47,278 nt of DNA from Chitinophagaceae bacterium (GTDB taxonomy: Bacteria; Bacteroidota; Bacteroidia; Chitinophagales; Chitinophagaceae). Position numbers and translations under genes: made by a program. The stretch lies in NCBI GenBank assembly GCA_020854215.1, contig JADZFY010000241.1, positions 1 to 47,278 on the forward strand, written 5' to 3'. The notes beneath the pieces were generated by a model. The model ran no database searches. It had not been told where the DNA came from and worked only from the letters and a program-made list of their open reading frames with translations. Shown here piece by piece: positions 1-9,057 of the stretch (position 1 is the stretch's first letter; every line of letters starts with the position of its first letter).

Positions 1-2283
1 ATCATTCCTAACGCAGACCTTTTTAGAAACACGATTAATTTTAATTCAACGTTGAAAGTGACCGATAACTTCAGGTTAAGTACTAATGTTGATTTTAGCA
101 GAAACAGGTCAAATAATCGTCCGGCAGGTGAGAGGGGAGCAAATCCGTTGCAATGGGCTTATGCTATATCCGCAAATACAGATATCAGAGATTTAAAGGA
201 TTACTGGGTTCCGGGACAGGAGGGTTTGGCAGTTCGCTCCACCCATCCTTCGGTTGATAACCCGTACTTTTTGGCCAATGAAGTAAACAATGCTTTTGTA
301 AGAGACCGTGTTTATGGAAATATTCGTGCCGACTGGGATATTACGAACGATCTAAGTCTGATGCTTCGCTATGGATTGGATAATTTGAATGAAAAAAGAG
401 AAACAAAAATATCCAATGGATATACGAAGGAACCACGTGGGGCATACGGAATAAACCGCATCTCCAATTTTGAGGGCAATGCCGACTTCCTGTTAAGTTA
501 TAAAAAAGAGTTGGGCAGTTTTAGTCTTTCAGTTTCTGCTGGTGGTAATACCCGTTACCAGACTGGTGGTTCGGAAAGAACGGCTACAAAAGGTGGAGCG
601 GGCCTTGTTGTTCCGGGAGTTTTTACCGTTCAGAATATTCTTCCGGCTAATCTCGATTACAGCAGTTCTACCTACAGAAAACAGGTCAACAGTATCTATG
701 AAATGGCTACCATTGGGTTTAAGGATATGGTGTATGTTGATGTTTCCGGACGTACAGACTGGTCGAGTACGCTGCCTGGCGCTAAGGGCTATTTCTATCC
801 TTCGGCTTCACTGAGTGTTTTGCTCAATGAAATCATGGGTATTCATTCTGCCAATGTTAATTTAATTAAACTGCGCGGTGGATATGCCGAAGCCGGAAAT
901 GATACTGACCCCTACAATCTCGTGTCAGTTTTAGGTAATGCAGGCACTTGGGGCAATGTACCCCGGCTTGGAACTTCGTCGGTTCTTCTCAACAAGAATC
1001 TGTTACCGGAACAGGCTACATCCTACGAAGCAGGGTTGGATGTAACCTTGTATCAAAATCGTTTACGCTTTGCCGGTACATACTACCGGGTAGATAATAA
1101 AAACCAAATATTCAGTACGGATCTGGCACCTTCAGGCGGATACCGTTATAAGAATATCAATGCAGGTTTGCTGCGTAGCACAGGCTGGGAGTTTACCCTG
1201 GGCGGTACCCCGGTATTGAGTAAAAACTGGCGTTGGGATATTAGCGCCAACCTAACCCGGAATCGTGTAAAAGTGATGGAGCTTGCCAGTGAGATGCCGT
1301 ATTTCACGTATTGGACAGATGCAAAAGGCGGAGCTTACACCTTCCTGGGAGAAGAAGTTGGAGATATTTACGGACCTAAAATGAGGGTGGTTGAAGATAA
1401 ATCATCTCCTTACTACGGTTATCCTTTGTTAGACGCAGGTAACGAAGATGGTGCCAAATGGGTGGCATTGGATGCGTTGGCTACGAAAAATAAAATAGGC
1501 AACTTTAATCCACGTTTCATTTTGGGAGCTCAAACCTCTATATCGTGGAAAAACTGGACACTAAGTGCAACAGTGGACTGGAGAAATGGCGGACAGTTTG
1601 TTTCCCAAACCTACCGCTATGGTATTGAAGACGGCAGAGCGTCTTTGCAGTTCGCTAATTTCTGGGATCCGGGTACCATGAGTGGCAAAGAATTGCGCGA
1701 TTACCTTGTTGCTCATCAGGATGAACTGATTATCCCTCATAATGGAAAATTTATCAGGGTTGGCTGGCCAACTCCTGAAAGGGCGAGCTACCCGGTAAGT
1801 ATCGCAGGGTTTAATCTTCCTTATGGCGGATTGTTTGCTCCGGGCGTATACGCAAGTGGATGGGATGCTAATGGAAATCCAACAGGATATGTCGAGAATT
1901 TGGGAGAAAATATTTTGGGTATGGATGATCCTTCCAGCACTACTAAAAAAACAATACCGATGCTCTATGCGGTAAGTAATCCCTGGGATTTTACGGAACC
2001 AACACTGTTCTCTGCGTCCTATATTAAATTGCGGGAACTTACGCTAACCTACGGACTTCCCAAGTCATTGTTGAGCACTTTGAAAATGCAGGATCTCAGC
2101 TTTTCCATCTATACCAGAAATGTAATTCTGTGGACGCAGGCAAAAATTGGTATAGATCCGGAAAACGCTTACCAGCCTACTACAGGTACCCAGGGTGGCA
2201 TACAGTTTAAGCAGGGAATTGAAAGATACAATGTAACGCCCTGGTCAATTCCTTTAGGCATTAAATTAAACGTAACATTCTAA
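1..2283 (+). CDS. SusC/RagA-type TonB-linked outer-membrane transporter, 5'-truncated by the window edge
   Basis: The reading frame is open from the first base, so the N-terminus (signal peptide, carboxypeptidase-like domain, plug) lies upstream of the window. What remains is about 760 residues of outer-membrane beta-barrel rich in aromatic residues and in alternating strands such as 'LSLMLRYGLDN' and 'WTLSATVDWRNGGQF', ending in '...SIPLGIKLNVTF' with a terminal Phe as expected for a BamA-recognised barrel. It pairs with the SusD-like gene 23 nt downstream, the standard two-gene unit in which SusC forms the TonB-powered channel and SusD the lid. A TTG at 52 could be read as a start, but homologous sequence continues upstream of it. 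Substrate cannot be told from the sequence. Confidence 0.95.
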   Translation: MIPNADLFRNTINFNSTLKVTDNFRLSTNVDFSRNRSNNRPAGERGANPLQWAYAISANTDIRDLKDYWVPGQEGLAVRSTHPSVDNPYFLANEVNNAFVRDRVYGNIRADWDITNDLSLMLRYGLDNLNEKRETKISNGYTKEPRGAYGINRISNFEGNADFLLSYKKELGSFSLSVSAGGNTRYQTGGSERTATKGGAGLVVPGVFTVQNILPANLDYSSSTYRKQVNSIYEMATIGFKDMVYVDVSGRTDWSSTLPGAKGYFYPSASLSVLLNEIMGIHSANVNLIKLRGGYAEAGNDTDPYNLVSVLGNAGTWGNVPRLGTSSVLLNKNLLPEQATSYEAGLDVTLYQNRLRFAGTYYRVDNKNQIFSTDLAPSGGYRYKNINAGLLRSTGWEFTLGGTPVLSKNWRWDISANLTRNRVKVMELASEMPYFTYWTDAKGGAYTFLGEEVGDIYGPKMRVVEDKSSPYYGYPLLDAGNEDGAKWVALDALATKNKIGNFNPRFILGAQTSISWKNWTLSATVDWRNGGQFVSQTYRYGIEDGRASLQFANFWDPGTMSGKELRDYLVAHQDELIIPHNGKFIRVGWPTPERASYPVSIAGFNLPYGGLFAPGVYASGWDANGNPTGYVENLGENILGMDDPSSTTKKTIPMLYAVSNPWDFTEPTLFSASYIKLRELTLTYGLPKSLLSTLKMQDLSFSIYTRNVILWTQAKIGIDPENAYQPTTGTQGGIQFKQGIERYNVTPWSIPLGIKLNVTF

Positions 2284-2306
2284 GGAAGAAATAAACTTTT
2301 TACGAT

Positions 2307-3995
2307 ATGAAAAAGATTTATGTAATACTATTAGGTTTCTCGGTGCTTATCGCGGGTACCTCGTGTAAGAAACACCTGATTTCTCTTAATGAAAATCCTA
2401 ACGGTGCTGACCCTGCAACAGCTAATCCGAATTTGGTGCTTTCTACCGTATTAACGCAGTCTGCCCAAACTTTTGTCAATCTCGGTTATTTGGATATTGC
2501 AGGCGTTATGCAACATACACAAAAAGACGGATGGGGCAGTGGTCATAATAACTACGATTGGGGAAATAGTAATAGCTGGACGGGGTATTATGATATTTTA
2601 AGAAACAACCAGTTTGTTTATGAAAAAGCAGTGGCATCAAACTTTCCCCTGCATGAAGGCATTGCATTAGTAATGAAGAGTCTGATGTTTGGTTTGCTTA
2701 CCGACCTGTATGGAGACGTTCCCTATTCCGACGCGTTAAAATCTGACCAGGGTGGTAATCAATTCACTTTTCCAAAATTTGACAGCCAGCAAAGTGTTTA
2801 CGACAGCATTTTAGCGAATCTTGAAAAAGCAAACGCCCTGCTGTCTGAAACTTCGTTTAACAGTTCCACCGGTCCAGCAGATATATTTTACGGGGGAGAT
2901 GCAAATAAGTGGAGAAAATTTGCCAATTCACTGGCATTGCGTTACTATATGCGCCTCTCAGAAAAGCTTCCCAGTGTGGCTAAAGCCGGTATAGAAAAAA
3001 TTGTGGGTGACCCTGCTAAATATCCTATTATCACTTCTGTTGCAGATGAGCCGGCAATGGGATTTCCCGGAAACAGTGATATGGACTCCTGGCCGGCTTA
3101 CGCCGTTCCGCAATCGGACAGCACCAATTATATACGTATTAAAATGTGCAATACCCTCGTTCAGGCGTTGCTGGAAAGAAATGATCCCAGAATAAAAGCC
3201 TGGGCTGAACCGGTTACAGAGTCAATTTATGTTGATCCGGACCTTTCCGGCAACGTAAGCAAAGTTGTGTATGATACAACCATTAACGGAGTTAACAGAC
3301 CGCGGGTATTGATCATCACCAATGAATTTCTCGCTGCTAAAGGGATTACGATTAATGATATCAACCAGGATCCGTATTATGTGGGATTACCGGTAGCTTT
3401 AAACGCCCCGCAAACCTATAATTTAAGTCCCGATGTTCAACAGGCATCCCATAATACACATGTATCCTGGGTAAATAAAAACTTTGCTAAAGGAAATGCG
3501 GGCGGTATCAAAACAAGGCTGATTACCGCTGCAGAAGTACATTTTATTCTTGCAGAAGCGGCAGCAAAAGGCTGGAATGCCGGAGATGCAGAAGAACATT
3601 ACAATATGGGCATTGCAGCTTCGCTCTCCGTATGGGGCTTTGGCGGACAGGCAGCAGCGTATATCTCCCAGCCGGAAGTGGCTTTCGATGGAACGATCGG
3701 GCAGATTATCACCCAAAAATGGATAGCGAGCTGGAGCAGTGCTGCCGAAGCCTGGTTTGACTGGAGAAGAACCGGCTATCCCGTATTGCATGGCGTGGAA
3801 GGAAGAACGGTAGCAAAAGAACTGCCCCTGCGTTTCTATTACCCGATTGAAGAAAGAAATCTGAATGGCGACAACGTTGACGCCGCCAATCAGAATTTAG
3901 AAACCACGGAGTATTCCAATTTTGGAGGTAACGGAGCAAAAAATAGTCCCTGGTCACGGCCTTGGATTAGTCAGGGAACCGGTAAGCCCTGGTAA
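2307..3995 (+). CDS. SusD/RagB-family nutrient-binding outer-membrane lipoprotein (SusD-like group 2)
   Basis: 562 residues beginning with a lipoprotein signal (MKK, hydrophobic core, lipobox 'AGTSC' with the lipidated Cys at residue 20). The opening after the Cys ('LNENPNG'), the segment 'TDLYGDVPYSDAL' near residue 135 and the C-terminal 'RRTGYPVL...LRFYYPIEE' are typical of the SusD-like_2 branch, whose partners are often not polysaccharide systems. The family caps the SusC channel from outside and captures ligand. It follows the SusC gene by 23 nt and the two must be co-transcribed. The ligand is not predictable; the two hydrolases immediately downstream are the only local hint. Confidence 0.93.
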   Translation: MKKIYVILLGFSVLIAGTSCKKHLISLNENPNGADPATANPNLVLSTVLTQSAQTFVNLGYLDIAGVMQHTQKDGWGSGHNNYDWGNSNSWTGYYDILRNNQFVYEKAVASNFPLHEGIALVMKSLMFGLLTDLYGDVPYSDALKSDQGGNQFTFPKFDSQQSVYDSILANLEKANALLSETSFNSSTGPADIFYGGDANKWRKFANSLALRYYMRLSEKLPSVAKAGIEKIVGDPAKYPIITSVADEPAMGFPGNSDMDSWPAYAVPQSDSTNYIRIKMCNTLVQALLERNDPRIKAWAEPVTESIYVDPDLSGNVSKVVYDTTINGVNRPRVLIITNEFLAAKGITINDINQDPYYVGLPVALNAPQTYNLSPDVQQASHNTHVSWVNKNFAKGNAGGIKTRLITAAEVHFILAEAAAKGWNAGDAEEHYNMGIAASLSVWGFGGQAAAYISQPEVAFDGTIGQIITQKWIASWSSAAEAWFDWRRTGYPVLHGVEGRTVAKELPLRFYYPIEERNLNGDNVDAANQNLETTEYSNFGGNGAKNSPWSRPWISQGTGKPW

Positions 3996-4006
3996 ATTAT
4001 TAATCG

Positions 4007-4054
4007 AAACCTGTAATGTTTGCTGAAGGATCAGTGAACCTTACAGGTTTTTTT
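4007..4054 (+). terminator. Rho-independent-terminator-like hairpin after the SusD gene
   Basis: AAACCTGTAA at 4007-4016 pairs perfectly with TTACAGGTTT at 4041-4050 across a 24-nt loop, and a run of seven T covers 4048-4054. It lies between the SusD stop and the ceramidase-family start at 4067, so it would end or attenuate the SusCD transcript and uncouple the two hydrolase genes from it. Confidence 0.7.
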
Positions 4055-4066
4055 AATTAATGGCAA

Positions 4067-5341
4067 ATGAACAAATGGCAATTTCTTCTCTGTATTTTTT
4101 TTGTTGGGTTTTTGTCCGTATCCCATGCGCAAACCTTCAGGGCAGGGGCCGCTGTGCGGGTCATTACTCCAAACCCGTTGCTGCCGGTATCGGGTGGCAT
4201 TGGAACCCCCAGGCAGGCGACAGTTAAACAAGGCGATCTGTATGCCAGGGCACTGGTGCTTGAAAAAGGAAAAACACGAATAGCTATCGTAAATATTGAC
4301 AACCTGGGGTGGCCGGCAGTGTTAGGCAATAAATCCAGAGCACTGATCAAAGGCATTGCTCCCGAAAACATACTCATCGGAGTTACACATACCCATAGTG
4401 CACCGGATGCATATGGCTTTCCGGATGAGCAGGGTAAATCACATGCCGATCTGAAATATTTGGATTGGTGTGTTCAGCAAATTGCAGATGCGGTAAATGA
4501 AGCGGTAAACAATCTGGAACCGGCTTTTTTAAAAATTGCCGTAGATGAAGCTAAAGGAAAGATCGCATATAACTATTATGCTCCGCAGTTATATGATCCG
4601 CGCTGTGGTGTTATTCAGGCAATAGCTGCTACCGGTAAAAATAAAAACAAGCCGATTGCAACACTAGTAAACTATGCTATTCATCCTGAAATCATCGGCT
4701 CGTCGCGCGGAATTCTTAGTCCTGATTTGTGCGGACCTTTGTATCATCGAATTGAAGAAAAGGCTGGTGGTATTGCGCTTTTTATGAACAGCGCACAGGG
4801 CGGAATGGTTACCGCAGACAATAGGCTGCCCAATGGCAGCGAGGCAAACGATTGGGCAGAATGTATTCGTATTGGAGAACTGCTGGCAGATGAGGCATTG
4901 CGCATTGTTGCGGATGCTCCGGTGCAAAATAATCCCGGCTTGTATTGCGCGGCTAAATCAATCCAGTTTCCCATTGATTCAGACATTATGAAATTTATCC
5001 TAAGCAAGTCGCCACTCAGGCTTGCGGGAGACAACAGCAATATGGACTTTGCAACATCACAACTTAATCTCTTGAATATTGGCACAGCACAGGTATTAAC
5101 CATACCGGGAGAAGCCCTGCCGAATATTGGCTATTATGTGAAGCGCCACATGGCAACCAAACAACCTTTTCTTTTTGGACTAACCAATGATGCGTTTGGA
5201 TATATACTCACTAAGGTTGATTTTAATAGCTTTAAACGGTATGACTACGTAAGTCATACGAGTTTAGGCGAGATGACGGGCGATATCTATATAAATGAAG
5301 TGTTAAACTGGATTAAGGACTGCCCGGCTCCGGACAAATGA
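4067..5341 (+). CDS. Secreted neutral/alkaline ceramidase-family hydrolase (short form)
   Basis: 424 residues with a Sec signal peptide cleaved near 'SHAQ-TFRAG' (residue 21). It matches the N-terminal domain of neutral/alkaline non-lysosomal ceramidase: 'AAVRVITP' opening, 'VTHTHSAPD' with metal-type His108 and His110, 'NYAIHPEII' with His206, and 'MNSAQGGM' in the place of the family's Asn/Gly-rich nucleophile loop. Canonical ceramidases are roughly 650-700 residues with a C-terminal Ig-like domain; this protein lacks that domain. Ceramide hydrolysis is therefore plausible from family but unproven, and other amide or ester substrates are possible. It lies 71 nt after the SusD gene, beyond a terminator hairpin. 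Confidence 0.8.
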   Translation: MNKWQFLLCIFFVGFLSVSHAQTFRAGAAVRVITPNPLLPVSGGIGTPRQATVKQGDLYARALVLEKGKTRIAIVNIDNLGWPAVLGNKSRALIKGIAPENILIGVTHTHSAPDAYGFPDEQGKSHADLKYLDWCVQQIADAVNEAVNNLEPAFLKIAVDEAKGKIAYNYYAPQLYDPRCGVIQAIAATGKNKNKPIATLVNYAIHPEIIGSSRGILSPDLCGPLYHRIEEKAGGIALFMNSAQGGMVTADNRLPNGSEANDWAECIRIGELLADEALRIVADAPVQNNPGLYCAAKSIQFPIDSDIMKFILSKSPLRLAGDNSNMDFATSQLNLLNIGTAQVLTIPGEALPNIGYYVKRHMATKQPFLFGLTNDAFGYILTKVDFNSFKRYDYVSHTSLGEMTGDIYINEVLNWIKDCPAPDK

Positions 5342-5472
5342 AATAGATTTGATTGTGTCTATCCTGGAAAACGTTTGTAAGAGACAATTCAATTTGCAAT
5401 AACGCTTTTCCAAAAAAGTCAGGGCGAGAAGCCAATTATAAAAACAAATCAAAAAATAAACTGGTAGTTAAT

Positions 5473-6813
5473 ATGAAGAAGATCTTTTCCGCAGGTTTAG
5501 TATTGTTTTTTTTGTTCATCTCTTTTTTACAGGCTCAGGTTACACCATCTACGGCTTTGCAAAGCTATTTGCATAACGGCGATAAAACTTTTAAATGGGA
5601 GGTAAAAGACACCTACGATATTGGTAATGTGAAAGCCTATGCGTTACTGCTCACTTCCCAACAGTGGCGCGAACATGTGTGGACACACCAGCTTACCCTG
5701 TTGGTTCCAAAGGAAAACAACTATGATGGTGCGTTGTTGTTTATTACCGGAGGTTCCATCAAAAACGGGTTACCCAACTGGAACGGACGGGAGGATAAGT
5801 TTAATATGGAGATGGCGGGGTTGGCTGCAACGAATAGTGCAATAGTAGCAGTGTTACGACAAACGCCGAATCAACCCTTGTACAACGATCTTACGGAAGA
5901 CGCGCTGATATCGTTTACACTGCATAATTTTAAGAAGGACGGCGATTATACATGGCCGTTGTTATTCCCGATGGTTAAAAGTGCGGTAAGTGCAATGACC
6001 GCGGTGCAGGAGTTCTCAAAACAGCAATTGAATCATCCTGTAAATCGTTTTGTGGTTTCTGGTGCATCCAAACGGGGATGGACAACCTGGCTTACCGGAG
6101 CAAACGATTCTCGTGTGCAGGCCATAGCACCAATGGTAATAGATGTTTTAAATATGCCCGTTAGCCTCGATTACCAGATCAAAGCACTGGGCGATTACAG
6201 CGTTCAAATTGAGGATTATGTAAAACTGGGAATACCACAGGGGTCGAAAACCGAAAGTGGAATGGCTGTTACCACCATGGTGGATCCTTATTCGTACCGT
6301 AAAACCCTTACCATGCCGAAGCTGATTTTTATGGGCACCAATGATGAATATTGGGTAGTAGACAATATAAAAAATTATTTGGATAGCATTCCGGGTAAGA
6401 ACCTGCTGCATTATGTACCCAATGCCGGACATAATTTGGGTGGAGGCAAACAGGCCTTTGAAGCGCTGAGTTCTTTTTTCGGTTATACACTAGCCAATAC
6501 GCCCTATCCCGACTGCGACTGGACGACTTCGGTGAATAAAAAAGGAATTAATGTGAAGATTAAGGCAACCAAAGATATACTGCAGGATGTAATTGTTTGG
6601 CATGCCGATTCACCAGACACCGATTTTCGAAATGATAAATGGACGAGCAATGACCTCAATATTTCCCACAAAAAAAAGTTGAAAATTACTGAAACGTTGC
6701 CGCGTTCGGGTTATCGTGCATTTTATGTGGATCTTAAATATAAAGATCTGCATGGTAATTTGTACACGGTGAGTACCCGTGTGTTTATGACGGACACGAA
6801 GAAGATATTATAG
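5473..6813 (+). CDS. PhoPQ-activated pathogenicity-related (PqaA-type) alpha/beta hydrolase, secreted
   Basis: 446 residues. The frame is open further upstream to a TTG at 5353, but the ATG at 5473 starts a clean Sec signal peptide (MKK, long Leu/Phe core, 'FLQAQ'), so I choose it. The body matches the PhoPQ-activated protein family: 'VSGASKRGW' with nucleophile Ser199, 'MGTNDEYW' with Asp291 and 'PNAGHNLG' with His320, giving a full Ser-Asp-His triad. Members are periplasmic or secreted and their substrates are mostly unknown; PqaA in Salmonella is linked to antimicrobial-peptide resistance. It sits 131 nt after the ceramidase-family gene on the same strand and may share its transcript. Confidence 0.85.
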   Translation: MKKIFSAGLVLFFLFISFLQAQVTPSTALQSYLHNGDKTFKWEVKDTYDIGNVKAYALLLTSQQWREHVWTHQLTLLVPKENNYDGALLFITGGSIKNGLPNWNGREDKFNMEMAGLAATNSAIVAVLRQTPNQPLYNDLTEDALISFTLHNFKKDGDYTWPLLFPMVKSAVSAMTAVQEFSKQQLNHPVNRFVVSGASKRGWTTWLTGANDSRVQAIAPMVIDVLNMPVSLDYQIKALGDYSVQIEDYVKLGIPQGSKTESGMAVTTMVDPYSYRKTLTMPKLIFMGTNDEYWVVDNIKNYLDSIPGKNLLHYVPNAGHNLGGGKQAFEALSSFFGYTLANTPYPDCDWTTSVNKKGINVKIKATKDILQDVIVWHADSPDTDFRNDKWTSNDLNISHKKKLKITETLPRSGYRAFYVDLKYKDLHGNLYTVSTRVFMTDTKKIL

Positions 6814-7045
6814 CGAAACGATATTTTCAAAGCAAACGGGTGGGAGCATTTAAACGAGTGAGTATGTGACGAAAAAGTCTGTCTTTTTCAAGCCCCGCTG
6901 TATTCATTTTGTTGTCCATGTCTCCGCAATAGGTTCAAAGAATGTGCATTAGTGAGTAACAGATCTAGCGTCTGGGAGCTATGCAGTCTGTGCTGACAGC
7001 GCTGTTCCCCAATTTTGCATACCTTAACGGGATAAAATAAAATAC

Positions 7046-7816
7046 ATGCTGCTACCTGTAGGGGATGATAATTCGGATCGTACCATTACTCCGTACGTAA
7101 ACTACTTGTTGATAGCTGCCAATATATTGATTTTTATTTTCCTTCAGGGAGGCGGTAATAATCTTTTTTTTACCTATGCTTTTTCTACAGTTCCCGCCGA
7201 AATTATCACAGGGAATGATTTTGTTACTGCATCGCAAATCTACTTTGATCCCCATACCGGCCAAAAGTTTGAACTGCCCGGTTTACAGCCTACCCCCGTT
7301 TCGGTGTATTTTACACTCATCACTTCCATGTTTATGCATGGGGGATGGGCGCATTTGGGAGGTAACATGTTGTATCTATGGATATTTGGAGACAATATTG
7401 AAAACAGGCTTGGGCATGGCCGATATCTGGTGTTCTATTTGGTTTGTGGAATCATTGCTTCATTAAGCCATGTGTTTTCGACGCTATTGCTTAATCACAG
7501 TTCATTAGTTCCCAGTTTGGGTGCGTCAGGAGCTATTTCAGGCGCGTTAGGTGGTTATCTGTTATTATTTCCCACCAGGAAGGTACGCGCCATACTGCTG
7601 TGGTACATGATCTCGGTACCGGCTTTACTGGCGCTGGGTTTATGGATTGTATTTCAGGTAATCAGTGGAATGGGAATATTAGGAGGAGATGATAGCGGAG
7701 GCGTTGCCTATGCGGCACATATAGGCGGGTTCGTAGCCGGATTTTTGTTGATTAAATGCTTTGACCCGGTAAAAGCAAAGGTAAAAAGCGACCCATTTAT
7801 CAGGAGGTTCAGGTAA
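7046..7816 (+). CDS. Rhomboid-family intramembrane serine protease
   Basis: 256 residues with about six membrane segments. The first helix is near 18-34; then come 'MFMHGGWAHLGGNMLY' with the conserved His/Asn of the rhomboid core (His98, Asn107), 'LGASGAISG' with catalytic Ser161, and 'AYAAHIGGFVAGF' with catalytic His225. The Ser-His dyad and GxSG motif are intact, so it should be active and cut membrane-anchored substrates within or near the bilayer. The long loop between helix 1 and the HGG segment (residues 36-85) is larger than in minimal GlpG. It opens an operon: the next gene starts 56 nt later and the following ones overlap. Its physiological substrate cannot be inferred. Confidence 0.92.
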   Translation: MLLPVGDDNSDRTITPYVNYLLIAANILIFIFLQGGGNNLFFTYAFSTVPAEIITGNDFVTASQIYFDPHTGQKFELPGLQPTPVSVYFTLITSMFMHGGWAHLGGNMLYLWIFGDNIENRLGHGRYLVFYLVCGIIASLSHVFSTLLLNHSSLVPSLGASGAISGALGGYLLLFPTRKVRAILLWYMISVPALLALGLWIVFQVISGMGILGGDDSGGVAYAAHIGGFVAGFLLIKCFDPVKAKVKSDPFIRRFR

Positions 7817-7872
7817 AGTATTTCACCTATTGCATTTCGCAGTTAATTACCGATCTTTCCTCAAAAATTTCC

Positions 7873-9057
7873 GTGAGAACAATTATTCCGGGTCTCCTTT
7901 TTCTAATTATTACGATATCATCCGTACGAGCTCAGTCAGATTCTTCGCACTTGCGAATTTCATTACTAACCTGTAGCCCCGGAGAAGAATTATACTCAAC
8001 ATTCGGACATAGTGCACTCAGGGTAATAGACAGTTCCACATTTACCGACAAAGTTTATAACTACGGCACTTTTGATTTTAACCCGGACTTTTATCCCAAG
8101 TTTATACGAGGTAAACTCCTGTATTATCTTTCTGTTGAATCATATCCGGATTTTATGTACAGTTACCAATTAGAGCAGCGAACGGTTCAGGAACAGGATC
8201 TGAGTTTGACAGCGGATGAAAAGCTGAAGCTGAACGCAGCGCTGATTACTAATGCGCAAGTTGGAAATAAGTATTACAAGTATGATTTTCTGTTTGACAA
8301 TTGCGCCACCCGCATCCGCGACATTGTGAAAAATAATGTAGCCGAACCAGTGAGTATCAAAAATATCTTACCCTATTCAGGTATTACTTTCCGCGATCTG
8401 ATACACGGCTATTTGAACAATAACAAAATGTACTGGAGTAAGCTCGGGATAGATTTACTATTGGGTAAAGGACTTGACAATACGGTGCAAAATGAACAAA
8501 CGATGTTTCTCCCGGACTACCTGTATAAAGGGTTCGACAGCATAACGGTAGGAAGCAGAGAACTGGTTGGCGCGAAGCGCGTTGTTTATAGTGCACCTTC
8601 GGTTATTCCTGCGTCAGGTTCATTAATTACCCCCTTTTTTGTATTTGCGCTCGGGTTGCTAATATTTGTAATACCGGCTGCGATACGAAGAACCTGGAGT
8701 ATTAGAATACTGGGTATCCTTGATTTTCTACTCTTCTTTTTTACCGGTTTGCTCGGCGTACTGCTTGTGTTGATGTGGTTGGGTACAGATCACGCGTTGT
8801 GTCGCAATAATTATAACCTTTTATGGGCGATCCCCTTTCACGCTGTTGCGGCGTTCACCTTGCAGAGCAAGAATAAAATCGTACATAGATACTGGGCGAT
8901 TTCTGTGTTGGTGTATGTGCTACTGATTGCATTTTGGGTTGTTATTCCCCAGGAATTGAATAAGGATCTGGTGCCCCTGATTATATTGTTAGCGTGGCGG
9001 AGTTGGAGCCACTTTAAACGATTAGAAAATGCAAAAAAAGGAGTTGCTGCTTCATAA
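7873..9057 (+). CDS. lnb: Lnb-like lipoprotein N-acyltransferase (PF13387, former DUF4105)
   Basis: 394 residues starting at GTG, with a signal sequence ending near 'SVRAQ'. The N-terminal half matches the Lnb N-terminal periplasmic domain: 'YSTFGHSALRV' with His46 and 'FDNCATRIRD' with Cys144, the kind of Cys/His pair proposed to carry the acyl intermediate in Bacteroides Lnb. The C-terminal half (from about 240) has four or five membrane segments. Lnb transfers an acyl chain to the N-terminal Cys of lipoproteins and replaces Lnt in Bacteroidota. Homology is clear, but paralogues of this family exist, so assignment of activity is an inference. It lies 56 nt after the rhomboid gene, and its last 29 nt overlap the next gene. 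Confidence 0.75.
   Translation: MRTIIPGLLFLIITISSVRAQSDSSHLRISLLTCSPGEELYSTFGHSALRVIDSSTFTDKVYNYGTFDFNPDFYPKFIRGKLLYYLSVESYPDFMYSYQLEQRTVQEQDLSLTADEKLKLNAALITNAQVGNKYYKYDFLFDNCATRIRDIVKNNVAEPVSIKNILPYSGITFRDLIHGYLNNNKMYWSKLGIDLLLGKGLDNTVQNEQTMFLPDYLYKGFDSITVGSRELVGAKRVVYSAPSVIPASGSLITPFFVFALGLLIFVIPAAIRRTWSIRILGILDFLLFFFTGLLGVLLVLMWLGTDHALCRNNYNLLWAIPFHAVAAFTLQSKNKIVHRYWAISVLVYVLLIAFWVVIPQELNKDLVPLIILLAWRSWSHFKRLENAKKGVAAS

Noticed and set aside
5353..5472. Upstream TTG start for the PqaA-like hydrolase
   Set aside because: It would bury the signal peptide behind 40 polar residues; ATG 5473 exposes it.
6871..6889. GAAAAAG/CTTTTTC hairpin between the PqaA-like gene and the rhomboid gene
   Set aside because: Seven A/T-rich pairs with no T-tract; too weak to call a terminator, and the rest of 6814-7045 shows no gene or clear promoter.
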